Shown here: piece by piece, positions 1-12,036 of the stretch
Numbering within the stretch: position 1 is the stretch's first letter
Layout: each line of letters starts with the position of its first letter
From: Sweltsa coloradensis
Taxonomy: Eukaryota > Arthropoda > Insecta > Plecoptera > Chloroperlidae
Assembly (NCBI GenBank): GCA_024449915.1
Contig: JAMZAV010000645.1
Span: forward strand, 248,001-312,000
DNA: 64,000 nt
Direction: 5' to 3'
Notes under the pieces: model-generated
Seen by the model: the letters and a program-made list of their open reading frames with translations, nothing else
Databases searched by the model: none
What the model was told of the DNA's origin: nothing
Program-made: the position numbers and the translations under genes

Positions 1-40
1 AATTTAATCAAGGGTTGGAAGTGGGAGCAACGGGGGTCCG

Positions 41-312
41 CGTCCTGATGGAGTGTCCTGATAATGAGTCCTGATGAAGAGACCTGATAATGAGTCCTGA
101 ATCCTGATCGTGATTCCTGATAAAGAGTTCAGATAATGAGACCTGATTTTGAGCTCAGATGGTGATTCCTGATGAAGAGACGTGATAATGAGACCTGATT
201 GTGAGTTCTGATGGTGAGTCATGTAAATGAGTCTTGATAGTGATTCCTGATAAAGAGTCCTGATAGTGAGTTACGATGGTGAGTGCTGTTAATGAGTCCT
301 GGTGGTGACTGG
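41..312. repeat. 13-bp degenerate minisatellite
   Basis: About twenty tandem variants of a 13-bp unit (TGATAATGAGTCC and close relatives such as TGATGAAGAGACC and TGATAGTGAGTTA). Substitutions are frequent but the register is mostly kept, so the array is old. The small minus-strand reading frame across it is a by-product of the repeat. No gene is visible here. Confidence 0.9.
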
Positions 313-769
313 TGAGACCGAATGCTGCGTGCAATGTAGGTCATGTTGATCTAAGGGAGGTTGGCCAGTGTCACATTTTGTCAATAAATTAAAAAGAAAT
401 GTTACAAAATACGTGGATTCCTTTTAGTGCATACTTTTGAAAACCCAATTGATATTGAGGATTTTAGTGAAAATTGCGTAGAGTCCGATGTAAATTGTAG
501 GTGGGTACAAAACATGATTATGTTAATGAGAGATCATTTAAATTGTCGAAAGAAAGTTTCGTCAAAATCACAACATTGACCTAATGACCGAGTAAAACTT
601 AAGAAAAAACTATAATTTGCTAAACGAAACGAAACTAAACGAAACTTGTAAATAACTTTAAAATTGGTCGGAATCAAACCTACAACCACACTTAAAAAAA
701 AGTAGCACTTGAAAATACTGAAGCCAATACCCACACGTGCCATGCGAGACGTGAAGTCCAATACCTATC

Positions 770-1375
770 AATCCTTTGGCGCCGCCAGGATTTTTTCCAA
801 GGTGGGGGGGAGGGCAACACGAAATACTTCTTTTCTGGAGTATTGGGGGGGGGGGGGAGGCTCGTAGACGAAAGCCCCCCAATGAGCCCCGCCAGCGTCT
901 TGAAAAAATATTTTTAATACTGTATACTGAATTTGTGTTGTTAAAATAGGTTATGAAAAACTTAAATTCAACTGGCGTGTGGAGAGTCCGTGAGCGAACA
1001 GAATAGGCCTACCCCTAAATAGCACCGCAGGGTGTTTTTTCATTTTTTATTTACAATACTTTATAACCGAATTTGTGTTGCTAAAATAGGTTATAAAAAT
1101 TTTAATTCAAACACATATATATTTGTGTGAGGAGTGACCGTAAACGAATTAAATACCCCAAAATAGCCCCGTAGGGCGTTTTTTTTTAAATCACATTTTA
1201 TCATATTTTGGGTTGTTAAAAAGGTTTTGGGTTGTTAAAATAAGTAATGAATAAATTTAAATGCAACATATTTATCCTGATGCAAAATTGATAATTTTCC
1301 CTGAAATCCATTGGGGTGTGGGGTTGTGGCAAATGCCCCCTTCCCCCCTACCCCCTACCCGGCGCCCATGTATCA
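770..1375. mobile_element. possible hAT-like non-autonomous element
   Basis: The segment opens with TTTGGCGCCGCCAGG followed by a G-run and closes with a C-run followed by CGGCGCCCATG, so the ends are imperfect inverted repeats around GGCGCC with G/C homopolymers inside. That layout is common at hAT-type termini in animal genomes. No clean target duplication or transposase is visible, so the class is a guess. It encloses the 140-bp tandem array. Confidence 0.35.
880..1300. repeat. tandem array, unit about 140 bp, three units
   Basis: The phrase ATTTGTGTTGTTAAAATAGG recurs at 931 and 1071, with a weaker third copy near 1230. Each unit ends in a variant of 'ATAGCcCCGcAGGGcGTTTTTTT' (bases 1018-1042, 1166-1185 and a remnant at 880-905). 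Spacing is 140 bp, then about 155 bp. Confidence 0.75.
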
Positions 1376-2937
1376 ATTGAACAATTTACCCAACCAGGCC
1401 CAGTTTATATATATTGTATTATATGCGCGTTTCAGTTTCTAACAACGTAATAAAATACCTTCAAAGTTCAAAGTATCTTTAAAATATGCTTGAGAATTGG
1501 GCCGGAGTCGGAAATTCCGTATGGATTATTATAAGTTTATTTAATTAATGGGACGTACGTATTTAAAACTCGCATTGGATATATTTCTATCGTACGTGCT
1601 GCAGCCACAGTAGAGCTCATGCGGCGATCTTTCTGAGATATTACGCCAGAAGACTATCAATATCATCCAACGATATGAACTAACGATGAAGTGAAAATAA
1701 ATAAATAAACATGAAAATGTCCCTGTACTAGATTGCACGGTGTGGATTGTTTGTGGCATGGAGTACTTGGCAAGACTGAATACTTTATCGTTCCGTGAAC
1801 TTGATTAGCATACGTACGGTGTTACTGTTATGTAATGTGATAAAACCAGTACACAAGCCATGTAAAATGGTTTTAAGTTTTGCCAATATGGGATTGTGAT
1901 TACATCAAAAACATTAATGCGTTATCACATTTTGTAGGTGACAATTCCAAGCTAAGTGGTGGTTCGCAGTCGTAATCGAGCTGCAGGAAAAAGTACTGAT
2001 GCATAGGTTACATATTTAGGAATGGCACAAATCAAGGGTCATGGAATTAATTTATTTTCATGTTGACCTTATGTAAAAAGTGTTTAAGATTAACATTCTA
2101 TGGAGAGCATTGCGTTCATTTACTTAATTTTTTAAAAAATATGGAAAACATCGATTTCCGGAATTTTATATAAGTTCCATACAATTTAATGCTGATGATG
2201 CAAAAAGAAGACCTAAGCTGTCTAGGGCCTAGAGAAGATTTAAGATTTCCAAAAAATAGTTTTAATATGCAGTAATGAGATGCAATTTAATACAATAATA
2301 CTTTATTAAAATTGAATAAATTAGGGACCAGTATTGGGTGTAGTATGGAGTCGATGTTTCGCAGGAGAAAATTTGCTCGAAAGTCAAAACACACGAAATT
2401 GCAGTTACAAATAAAATAATATTTCCCTGCGAGCCAAACTGAAACCCATAATTTTGCTTCCACCTACGTCTACCTCGCAAAGTTTGTACCTTAATTTAAT
2501 TAAATCATTCTGTGAGAAACGTAAATGGGGGTGGGAGGGAGGGAGGAAACCAAACTACTTCAACTTTTGCTTACTCGGAACTTCATTGAAAGTAGCTTCT
2601 TATCCTTAGAATATTATATTACAAATTCCATATTACGGTCGAATAATGCTGAAGCTGAAGCCATAGTAATTGAATCATTACAAACTTTTCTACCTTCAAA
2701 ATTGAAATTAAATAAGTTTTTAAATAAATAAAAACTTATTTTTGTTATGAAAACAAAATATTAGTTTACTTCAAGGGCAAAAATTAATTTATTATCCTTT
2801 ATTATTAATTTGCCGCTCAAAATATTAAAAAATACATTACACAGATATAAACTTATTAGTGATCTGCAAAATACAGGGTTATAAGTTACACATTTAGTAT
2901 TATTCGTAATGCAGTTAATTTTATTACCACAGTTATT
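1376..2937. other. AT-rich DNA, no gene recognised
   Basis: No conserved coding exon, RNA gene or terminal-repeat element was recognised. Short open frames here (for example 2525-2731 plus and 2262-2480 minus) have no family motifs, no good splice context and compositions expected of AT-rich noncoding DNA. Confidence 0.6.
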
Positions 2938-3688
2938 GGATGAGCGTAGCGAGCGTAGCGAGCGAAGCGAAGATTCCATTTCACTACACTGGAGAAAAAA
3001 ATCCGGAATGTTTTTTTTCTTTTTTTTTCTGTATTTTTGTGTGTCTGTTAACACGATTCCGGCTAAACCGAAACTCCAATTGCGATGAAATTTTATGAAG
3101 GCCTTTGAAATCTCTGAACGAAGAGCTGCCACGTTTTTGAGCGCAATCGAAAAATTATTTCTCACGAAAATCGCAATTTTACGATTTTTTTCAATTTTTT
3201 AAAAATTTCTTCGGCTTATAACACCTACATGCTTTATCCGATTTTGATGATTTTTTCACAGAACCTTAATATTATGAATTTAGGTATTCCTGTGAAATTT
3301 GAGCGCAATCAAAAAACTATTTCTCATGAAAATCGAAATTTTACATTTTTTTTTCTTTTTTAAAACATGCTTAACCCTATTGTAATGATTTTTTCACAGA
3401 ACCTTAATTTTATAAATTAATATATTCGTGTAAAATATGTGCGCAATCGAATAATTATTTCTTATGAAATTTTCAATATTAAGATTTTTTCCTTTTTTTC
3501 AACTACGATTTATTATAAAAATTTAAAATTTAAGTTAATTTTTTATTTAATTTAATGTAATTTAAAAAAAATCTTCAACTTAGTAAGGATTCTTTCACAG
3601 AACAACAGAAAATCCGCAAAACACATGGCAGCTCAATGCACCAATTACGCTCATCCAACAACGCGGCGGGACTTAAGCGTTTTCCTAG
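2938..3688 (+). mobile_element. Helentron-like non-autonomous element, family A, complete copy
   Basis: A complete 751-bp copy. The 5' end is GGATGAGCG followed by two GTAGCGAGC-type repeats, then a C/T-rich tract and a block reading CGATTCCGGCTAAACCG. The 3' end holds CGCTCATCC (the inverse of the 5' end), then an AACGC...GCGTT hairpin (3659-3679), then TTTTCCTAG. TT lies directly outside both ends. Helentron/Helitron2 elements are known for asymmetric inverted repeats, a 3' hairpin and insertion at TT, which fits. There is no Rep-helicase frame, so it is non-autonomous. The minus-strand frame at 2761-3165 only overlaps it. Confidence 0.72.
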
Positions 3689-4779
3689 TTAATATACGAT
3701 CTTGAGGAATAACATAAGATCACCTTCCCCATACCAACTTACGGCAAACATACGGCACGCAAATTAAATAGTTTCCTGATGCTTTGTTGTTGTTTTTAAT
3801 GACTATAAACTCCCTCACGAAAACATTCTAGCCAGCGGCATCAAAACCTCAAAACACTGCGCTACGAGGCGCTACGTTGTGACCCCAGCTAAGATAGATA
3901 AGTCGACGGCGCGAACTATATTAGTAAGCATGATATGCGAAAACACGTGAGATACGAGAAGGAAACTAATAACTATTCAAATCAGAATTGCTGAGGCCGC
4001 TAATGCGTGATGCTATCGCAGCTAAATATGGTAAAGATGCCACAAATCAGCAATAATTTCAATAGTGCGTGTTATCAGATAATTAATAATTTACAACTGA
4101 CGTACGAAATGGTATTTGAAATAAGATGCAACCTTTTCTCAACACAACCATTGAGAAATATAATTAAGGTCTATCGACTAATAACATTTCTAACAAGAAA
4201 TAGTATTTTGAAAGAGTTATGAAACGAAAATGATTTTAAATGTTAATGTATAAAAACATTGCCGCTGGAGAGACGAACCTGTTTGGACTTTGCGGGCCTT
4301 TTTTATAAATCTTGTTGTTTTTCTACTTTCTTTGTTATAGGGTAAACTATGAATGTTGCATGTTGGTGTTGTCAAGGGCGTTGCTGTGGTGCTGACGGTG
4401 ATGGTTTGCACAGAAACCACGCCACGCCACGTGTGAAGTAGAAGTGGATGTGGATAAATTTGCAAAACCTGGATGCCAAGGTAACTGGTTCTCTAAAACT
4501 AAATGCTCCTGCCGTTTAAGGGTGAGAATAGGATGCTGTGAAAAAAAAGAATGTAATGTACTGATACCGATTAGAGGAACATAGCGCATGCACGAATATA
4601 TTGTTATTCCATTTACAGTAGGGAGAATGATTGTCAGAATATGAATTCTTCATGATGGCGGCTATTAATTTGTAGTTGATTTAACGACATTTAAGAGGAT
4701 ATTGTCTTTGATGTACAGATTCTCATACATACTCTCATAATAGATTATATTTTTTCAGTAATGGATCAAGCAAGCAAGT
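3689..4779. other. intergenic DNA, no gene recognised
   Basis: No element or gene was recognised. One minus-strand frame (4589-4347) follows an acceptor-like pyrimidine tract ending at 4536, but its peptide matches no family I know and it has no convincing donor. Confidence 0.5.
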
Positions 4780-5190
4780 GACAGTTGTGGCTGAGAAATG
4801 ATCCCTCGTCAACCAGTGGATGTTTTGGCTGAGGACTGAGCTTCTGTGACTGAGGACTGATCAACTCTGATTGAAGACTATGCGTCTAGTTGCGCACTTG
4901 AAACAACAGTTGTGACTGAGGACTGATCTATTCTAACCGATGACTACACGACTAGTTACCAACAGTCGTGGCTGAGGAATGAGGACTGAGGACTGATCTA
5001 CTCTGACTGAGGACTACGCGTCTATAGTTGCTCCAGGTGTGGACCAGCTACACCTGGCGTATGTGATTTATTCACATGAAACAACAGTTGTGGCTGAGGC
5101 TGAGGACTGAGCTACTCTGACTGAGGACTACGCGTCTATAGTTGCTCCAGGTGTGGACCAGCTACAGCTGGCGTATGTGATTTATTCACA
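4780..5190. repeat. tandem repeat, 114-bp unit with short GACTGAGGACTGA subrepeats
   Basis: Two nearly identical 114-bp units (GCGTCTATAGTTGCTCCAGG at 5018 and 5132) follow a zone of shorter variants of GACTGAGGACTGATC and AACAACAGTTGTGGCTGAGG. Both long units contain the self-complementary stretch CCAGGTGTGGACCAGCTACA. Higher-order structure on a short motif suggests unequal exchange. Confidence 0.88.
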
Positions 5191-5811
5191 TGAAACAACA
5201 CTGGGAGGCTAATTAAAACCATCAAGGTCCTACTGAAACTTGATCAATCAACTCTGAGGTTTAATTGTTTGAATTACAAGTTACATATTTCCAAACCTGT
5301 TTCGTAGATGATGGGGTTACCCAATACTGTGCATGGCACGGCACAAGCTATAACACTTTTTTAAAAAGCATGCATTTCGAACGAGTCTGTTTCTTTCTAC
5401 CACTCCAGTGCTGTACATTGAAATAGAGATTGAAATAATTGTTCAAACGAAATTACGTTTGTCAGTAATTCGAAGTTTTTGTTTTGTGTTTCATTAGAGT
5501 AGACCTACCATTAGTTGGAAGCTAACACTCAAAGTATAGTTGTGCAGTCGTTTAATGAGAACTATTTAAAATGGTAAATGTACATGTACATAGAAAATTG
5601 AAAATAATAAAACTTGTTTTACTAACTTGGATAAAGTTGTTGAAAAGTTGCATATAACTTTAAATGTTTGAATAGGTGGAATGGTATTCGTACCATTTGT
5701 ATAAACAGATGCATGATGCGAATGATTCGTTCGTTCATAGCATTCCTATATAATTGAGTCGAGTTTACTAAACAATCTGTGTACTAATGTATTTGTGTAC
5801 ACTAGGAAAAC
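5191..5811. other. AT-rich DNA, no gene recognised
   Basis: No coding exon, RNA gene or repeat family was recognised. Confidence 0.55.
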
Positions 5812-7292
5812 GATAAAGTCCCGCCGCGTTGATGGATGAGCTTTTTTAAGTTTTTAGTTTGCGTTGGGTATCTTTACTTTTGCAAGTGCTTTGCTTTGCT
5901 GCCTATGCATTGTAGGTGATTGTTGTCTAGTTTCTATTGTTGGATGAGCGTAGCGAGCGAAGCGAAAACTTCAATTTCACTGACCCCTCAAAAAATTTAG
6001 CTCCAATGTTTTTTTGTTTGTTTTTTGTTTTTTTGTTTTTTTGTCTGTTTGTTCGCACGATTCCGGGCAAACGGCTTAAGCGATCTTGATGAAAATTGAA
6101 GGGGACCTTCGAAATCTCTGAACTTAGACGTGCCACGTTTTTGGGTACAATCGAAGAAATATTTATCATGAATATCGCACTTTTACGATTTTTTTCGATT
6201 TAAGTGCGATATTTTCGTGACATTTGGGCCGATTCTGACCAAACGGGTGGGGCTACAAAGTTCATATTCCACATGGACATTAAGGTTATGGTGATGTAGT
6301 ACCTTGTGAAAAAAAAAGATGAAAAAGGTAACCAGAACCCATAAAATAAACGTACTTTTACGATTTTTTTCGATTTTTAGTGCGATATTTTCGTGACATT
6401 TGGGCCGATTCTGACCAAACGGGTGGGGCTACAACGTTTATATTTCACATGGACATTAAGGTTATGCTGATGTAGTACCTTTTGAAAGAAAAAGTTGAAA
6501 AAGTTAGCCAGAATCCATAGAATAAAGGTTTTGATATGAGTTTTTTTTAGGTTTATAATTAAGAAGTAACATTAGAAATTCGACAACAATCACCTACAAT
6601 ACATTTACAAAGCACTTGCAAAGGAAAAGTGGTCCCACGCAAACTAAAAACTTACAAAAACGCTCATCCATCAACGCGGCGGGACTTGAGCGTTTTCCTA
6701 GTTACTTGTCAATTGTTATTATTTACCGTAAAAAACTTATATTAAAAGCTTTATTTCTATGGATTCTGGCTAACTTTTTCAACTTTTTCTTTCAAAAGGT
6801 ACTACATCACCATAACCTTAATGTCCATGTATAATATGAACGTTGTAGCCGCACACGTTTGGTCATAATCGGCCCAAATGGCACGAAAATATCGCCCTAA
6901 ACCGTAATAAAACATATTAAAAGCTTTATTTCTATGGATTCTGGCTAATTTTTTCAACTTTTTCTTTCAAAAAGTACTACATCATCATGTATAATATATG
7001 AACGTTGTATCCCCACCCGTTTGGTCAGAATCGGCCCAAATAGCACGAAAATATCGCACTAAAAATCGAAAAAAAATCGTAAAAGTACGATATTCATAAG
7101 AAATATTTCATCGATTGTATCCAAAAACGTGGCAGGTCTAAGTTCAGAGATTTCGAAGGTCCCCTCCAATTTTCATCAAGATCGCTTATGCCGTTTGCCC
7201 GGAATCGTGCGAACAAACAGACAGAAAAAAAAAACATTGGAGCTAAATTTTTTGAGGGGTCAGTGAAATTGAAGTCTTCGCTTCGCTCATCC
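5812..7292 (-). mobile_element. Helentron-like element, family B, minus strand, split by a nested copy
   Basis: Reading the minus strand, the 5' end (GGATGAGCG) is at 7292 and the 3' end (AACGCG...GCGGG hairpin zone, then TTTTCCTAG) is at 5812. It is cut into 5812-5941 and 6702-7292 by a second family B element in the opposite orientation. Removing the insert restores the sequence found uninterrupted in the other family B copies (33.7-34.2 and 52.5-53.1 kb). The internal block ACCAAACGGGTGGGGCTACA is diagnostic of family B. Confidence 0.75.
5942..6701 (+). mobile_element. Helentron-like element, family B, nested plus-strand copy
   Basis: A 760-bp element from GGATGAGCGTAGCGAGCG to TTTTCCTAG. 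It lies inside another family B element, at host sequence CTATTGTTACTTG. The block with GCGATATTTTCGTGACATTT is present twice (about 6186-6345 and 6357-6530), an internal tandem duplication of about 170 bp that the 33.7-kb copy lacks. There is no coding capacity for a transposase. Confidence 0.75.
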
Positions 7293-7342
7293 AGCTACCT
7301 GAAACATATCGGTTACCGAGGATCGCATAGATCATCTCAAGA

Positions 7343-7815
7343 CTAGCCCTCTCAGTCATGGACATGAAATTCCGAATTTAATTCCGGGTAAATGAATGAT
7401 AGGTTTTGCAGTTTGACCGTGCATTTTTTTTGTGAATTTGAAAATAAATTTAAAAAATCCCATTTGAATGGGATGAATTGTACCTTTATTAGAGAAGATT
7501 GAAAATACATATCCGCAAAAATTACTAAAAATGTGAAAATTTTGGTTTTTCCCGGAAATGTAATATCATTGTAGTAGCCTATTGCTGTTTTTTGAGACAA
7601 CAAAATTCTAAATTATACAAAAAAGTCAGAAAAAATTTTTAGAAATGCGCTTAAAATTTAAAGTTGAACTAAAAATGTAGCTTAGTTTGAAATCCTTAAA
7701 AATGGTGCTAAACTTTTTTGAAAAATATCAAAACACTCAGGAAAAAAATTAGAAAAAAGAATTGTTTGCTGAAAATGAACTAACACCAATTTAAATTCGT
7801 GACTGAGAGGGCTAG
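7343..7815. mobile_element. MITE with 16-bp terminal inverted repeats
   Basis: Starts CTAGCCCTCTCAGTCA (7343-7358) and ends with the exact inverse, TGACTGAGAGGGCTAG (7800-7815). The 473-bp interior is AT-rich and noncoding. If the outer CTAG is partly target, this could be a TA- or short-TSD cut-and-paste element; the superfamily is not determined. Confidence 0.65.
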
Positions 7816-8448
7816 CGCACCCACATGCTAGATTCCCGTCAACAATCCAACAACAATCATGAGCAAATATTTGGCCTTTTCGGAATGATAATAATTTGCA
7901 TTGTTTGTTTTTGTTATTAATTTCTCACGAAATGTAAATATTCGCGTAAATATCACGGAAATGTTTGAATTATTAATATTATGCCCAAATTCACCAGGCT
8001 ATAAGTTCTCCCATTCATCGGCCCAATACCCAAACACTATAGCCCTACACAAGCTATACATCAGGCATACACACACCATTAGTTAGATCAATTCCCTACA
8101 TTAGTTTGGTCCAAGAACTAAGTCATCCTTTTTCGGTAGCACTGTTATGTGACAGTTATTAATAAAATAATTAACTTTAGATGACATATAAATTAACATG
8201 ATATATTTATTATCATCTGTTATGAAGTAATCGAAAGTGTATTTCTTAAAGGAGAAAACTATAACATATAACATATAAACGTAATCATTTGACTCCTAAT
8301 GAGTTTTGACGAAGTGTGTAATTAGTCATCTGTTGTTTGAGGCTCGTTTACTGCATTGTTCGTTGAATCACAACATATTTATACCAGATATTATGTTAGC
8401 GTGAGTTCAAGAGATTAGAGTTCCATGTAATAGATTAAACTAGTTTTA
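7816..8448. other. AT-rich DNA, no gene recognised
   Basis: Nothing beyond low-complexity AT-rich sequence was recognised. Confidence 0.55.
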
Positions 8449-8527
8449 CCATTGAGTATAGAACATATATATGTTCTATACATATATATATATTGAGTAT
8501 AGAACATATTGTTCTATACTCAATGGT
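8449..8527. repeat. palindromic repeat built on ATTGAGTATAGAACAT
   Basis: ACCATTGAGTATAGAACA (8449) is answered by its inverse at 8510-8527, and a further direct copy and a short inverse copy lie between them around an (AT)n core. A lone copy of AACCATTGAGTATAGAA also occurs at 17634, so the motif is dispersed. Confidence 0.7.
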
Positions 8528-10188
8528 TTTACCTACGGTCCTGTCCACCGAGGCAGCTTGTTTTATAAGGCGAGGGGGTCAACGCTAAATTTAAATTAAC
8601 TATTCAGTAGTATATTGATTTAAAATTGTAAATCATATTGGGATTAAGTATCTATTATTTGAGTCAAATTATAATGTAAATTATAATTTTTATTTATCTT
8701 ATACTGTAACAACCTAAGTATATACTCATTCACAAGTTGATCGTCTTCATGTTTTCTAATATGTAGTATCTTACGATGAATAAAATTCACTGAGAATGTT
8801 AATCTTAATATACACCCAAAGTTATTCAATATATAACCGAATTATTTCAGTCTTGAGCATGACTACGTGCATGCACGAGTGTGCATTTGAGGCATGATTG
8901 GCATAAGTTTGGTTACTTCAGAATAGTAATGAGGCAGTTAGGGATTATCTTAGTTTGAGACGGAAGTGACGAAGTTACGGACACTAGAGAAGTGACACAA
9001 ATATTTTAAATATCTCGCAGGTTTCATATTATTTTATTTTTCTGGTTCGGCGGTTTCTTAACCCAATTTTATTCATGTTGTAATGATGCCTTGTCCAAAA
9101 TAGAGATGACAAAGTAACTAAGCAATGGAGAATAAGCAAGTGACCCGGACCGTTTATATTAAATTTTCGACCGGAGTTGGGTAAAGTTTGAAATTTAGGA
9201 TTTTCAAGGTTATAATTCAAATCCATCGTTGAGAGATCTGTGGTTGAGTGTTTCACACATATTAAAATAAGCAACACGATTACAAGATTAATCTAATTCT
9301 GATTATGGCTCAATATTGAAAATATTTATAGACGGATTTTAAAGGTAAATTATTTCCGTTTTTCCCTAAAAACCATTACAAAAACGTCAACTGTCGTTAA
9401 TTCAAATAACACAGAGTTAAATGTTTTGAGGTTTCATGCATAATTTTTCAGTGGTTTATAACTGTTAAATATTTTAGATAGTTGTTTGTAATAAATTACA
9501 CATCGTTAAGCGCATCACCACTTATTTATAATAGGTAGCAAAATAACGACTCGTGTTAAGTTATAGGTTACGTATTTTTATTTGAACACAGCGGGACATA
9601 ATTTATTCGCACTTACAGTCAACTGGGCCAAAAGTTCTAGTATCGTATTTTGTAAATGTAAAAACATGGGCACAGAAGTTTATGTGTGAGTGCTTATAAA
9701 AAGTTTTTTTGTAGAAACGATATTAAAATGATCATAAGTTGAAGAAGTCATCTCTTATTCCATTACGATCCAAACTTTTGGTTAGACTTTAAAATAAGTA
9801 TTTCGCTTATGTCTACCTCAAACAGTAGAATTATTTAACTTAATTAACTTTTCAGTTCTTGTTCTCAGTTCTGATATACGGTCAGACTTAGTTACAGAAT
9901 TATGTGTTTCAATTTAATGACATCGACACAAATTACCACAACTAGCAGTCCGATCACAATTTTAAATAAAAACGAAAAACGAAGAAACGAAAAGCCTTCT
10001 TCCATGATAAAGCGTTTTGCGATATCACCTACTAAAATTCATTTCATACTATTATATTAATTGACTGTATATACATATTAGACGTAAAAAAAACACTCGT
10101 TGATTTGTAGTGGCACCTGATCACTATTTGCTTAAAAATGTATATTATTGTAAATATTTTGATTGTAGTGTCAATTAACGGGTTATTC

Positions 10189-10189
<1 letters not shown>
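8528..10189. other. AT-rich DNA, no gene recognised
   Basis: No coding exon or element ends were recognised. Short minus-strand frames at 8644-8829 and 9029-9277 show no family motifs. Confidence 0.55.
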
Positions 10190-10252
<63 letters not shown>

Positions 10253-10290
10253 ATTGCATTTAGAGTCTACCCACTCAGTTATATAGCTAA
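10190..10290 (-). mobile_element. (AAAT)n array with SINE 3' tail fragment
   Basis: About 16 tandem AAAT units (10192-10254) are followed by GAGTCTACCCACTCAGTTAT. The same junction ends the SINE copies at 25.9 and 61.2 kb in this orientation and at 35.2 kb in the other. This is the extreme 3' end of that SINE on the minus strand. The run of FIYL-like residues in the overlapping frame is a translation of the microsatellite. Confidence 0.7.
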
Positions 10291-10329
10291 TAAAAATTGT
10301 AAATTTGTAAATTTGTAATCACCCTAGGG

Positions 10330-10860
10330 TCAAAACCTTATAAGTCCATGAAAGTTGGCTGAATGTAAGAGTACTTTCAATAAAATAGCAAATTTTGATT
10401 TTTTGGGCGGGACATAGCCTCACGATCAGCCATTATATGTCGTTTTTGACAATAGTGTAGCCTGCACATCTAGAGCAAAACAAAATTTTGAGAATCGGTT
10501 TTCTGGATAGTTTCTAAACACCTTTAGCTTCCACCTAAAAATAAATTTCTAAAATAACAGTTGGTGTTCGATTTTTTTTTGTTGGGTGGTACAAAACTCG
10601 AAAAAACTCGAAGTTGTACCGTTTGACAAAAACAAAATTGGTGCACCAACTGTTATTGTAGAAATTATTTTTTTCCTTATACTTAGGTGGAAGCTAAAGG
10701 TGTTTAAAAACTATATAAAAAAAACGATTCTCAAAATTAAATTTTGAACGTAAAAAACGACATATTGTCCGATGGTGAGGTAATGTCCAGCGTAAAAAAC
10801 AAAGTTTTATTAAAAGTACTCTTTCATTCCGCCAACTTTCATGGACTTATAAGGTTTTGA
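10330..10860. mobile_element. palindromic foldback/MITE element, 531 bp
   Basis: The two halves are inverted copies along almost their whole length. TCAAAACCTTATAAGTCCAT at 10330 is answered by its inverse at 10841-10860, and CACCTTTAGCTTCCACCTA (near 10520) by TAGGTGGAAGCTAAAGGTG (10684-10702). The centre is near 10597. Arms differ by scattered substitutions, which argues for an old insertion rather than an assembly fold-back. Confidence 0.82.
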
Positions 10861-11043
10861 CAATAGCCTTAACAACATAGACTAATAAAGAAAAGAAAAA
10901 AAACAGTTTTACGAAATATGAGCACAAAAAAGTGCAATGTTGTGACCGTGCATCATCTTTGAACTGATCTTACCTGTCAGGGTCGGTGTGTCTTGTTGAT
11001 GGTTGATGAGTCCTCCGGTAGATCCAGCTTCCGTTCCCGTGTG

Positions 11044-11292
11044 CAAGACACTAGGTGTGCATCCCATGTCTACCTCATCCCCTACAAGAGGGGAGCTCTG
11101 CTACCCGCCCACCTACACACACAAGACAATCATTGACTCAAGACACTAGGTGTGCATCCCATGTCTACCTCATCCCCTACAAGAGGGGAGCTCTGCTACC
11201 CGCCCACCTACACACACAAGACAATCATTGACTCAAGACACTAGGTGTGCATCCCATGTCTACCTCATCCCCTACAAGAGGGGAGCTCTGCT
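11044..11292. repeat. perfect tandem repeat, 95-bp unit, 2.6 copies
   Basis: CAAGACACTAGGTGTGCATC begins at 11044, 11139 and 11234, and the units are identical as far as I can read them. Each contains a short palindrome (CTACAAGAGGGGAGCTCTG region). Near identity implies very recent amplification or gene conversion. Confidence 0.92.
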
Positions 11293-12036
11293 CACACAAT
11301 ACAATATTTTACTTTTTGAGTTCACAACCATCTTGAAAATTTTTAACAAGAGATTTCATAAAATACATGATCTACATTAGCTAATAAACTAAATTATACT
11401 ACTGTTTAAAAAGCATTGTCATCAATAGTTCAATACACGTGAGAAATTTAGTTTATACTCAATTTCAATGCAGCTGCAGGTTCTTTGTTAATTTTTGTAA
11501 GATATGAGTACCTACCTGATTGACTGGGTTAGAGAGAGAAGAAATAATTGTAAACCCAAAAGAACAAAATGTAGAAGTGCGATTGTTATGAGTAATTATT
11601 ATTCTTCCATCACATGGCAGTGTTTTAATGGATATCAAAGGTACGTTACTAGAAATTTCGTCAAGATCAGAGTGTTGCCGTTTGGTTGGAAAGATACATA
11701 AACACACACACACAAAAAAAACAATTAAATATCGGCGCCTTTTTTCTATAGGTATAGTCAAATTATTGATGTCTTCTACGCTATGTCTTTATCCAATTAG
11801 ACAATCTGATAGTTTGATTTCTAACAGTACCAACATTATTCTATAACAATGTATTTTATTGTATGCCATCTAATTATACACTCTACGGCAACAAGCACTC
11901 AGGTAAATTATCCACCTACAGGCGACCAGCCTACCTTTAAAGTAGTGTCCTTTCCAAGAGAGTCCGTATAATAATCTTCTGATTTGCAAGGTTTGTACAG
12001 AATTATGTTCTTATTTAATTTGCATACATTTCCTCA
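11293..12036. other. AT-rich DNA with a decayed Helentron-like motif
   Basis: At about 11655-11700 the sequence AATTTCGTCAAGATCAG...GTTGCCGTTTGG, followed by an (AC)n stretch, resembles the internal block of families A and B in minus orientation. No element ends were found. The rest shows nothing recognisable. Confidence 0.4.

Noticed and set aside
2761..3165. 134-codon minus-strand frame
   Set aside because: It is the antisense of the family A element's 5' part; the same peptide recurs at 29530 and 32668 with stops. A repeat, not a protein.
4347..4589. Possible exon after a strong acceptor-like tract
   Set aside because: Peptide not recognised and no donor or neighbouring exon; the tract may be chance.
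4780..5190. Repeats as a CRISPR array
   Set aside because: Units are contiguous tandem repeats with no unique spacers, and the DNA is eukaryotic.
10044..10259. Frame with FIYL repeats
   Set aside because: Translation of an (AAAT)n microsatellite.
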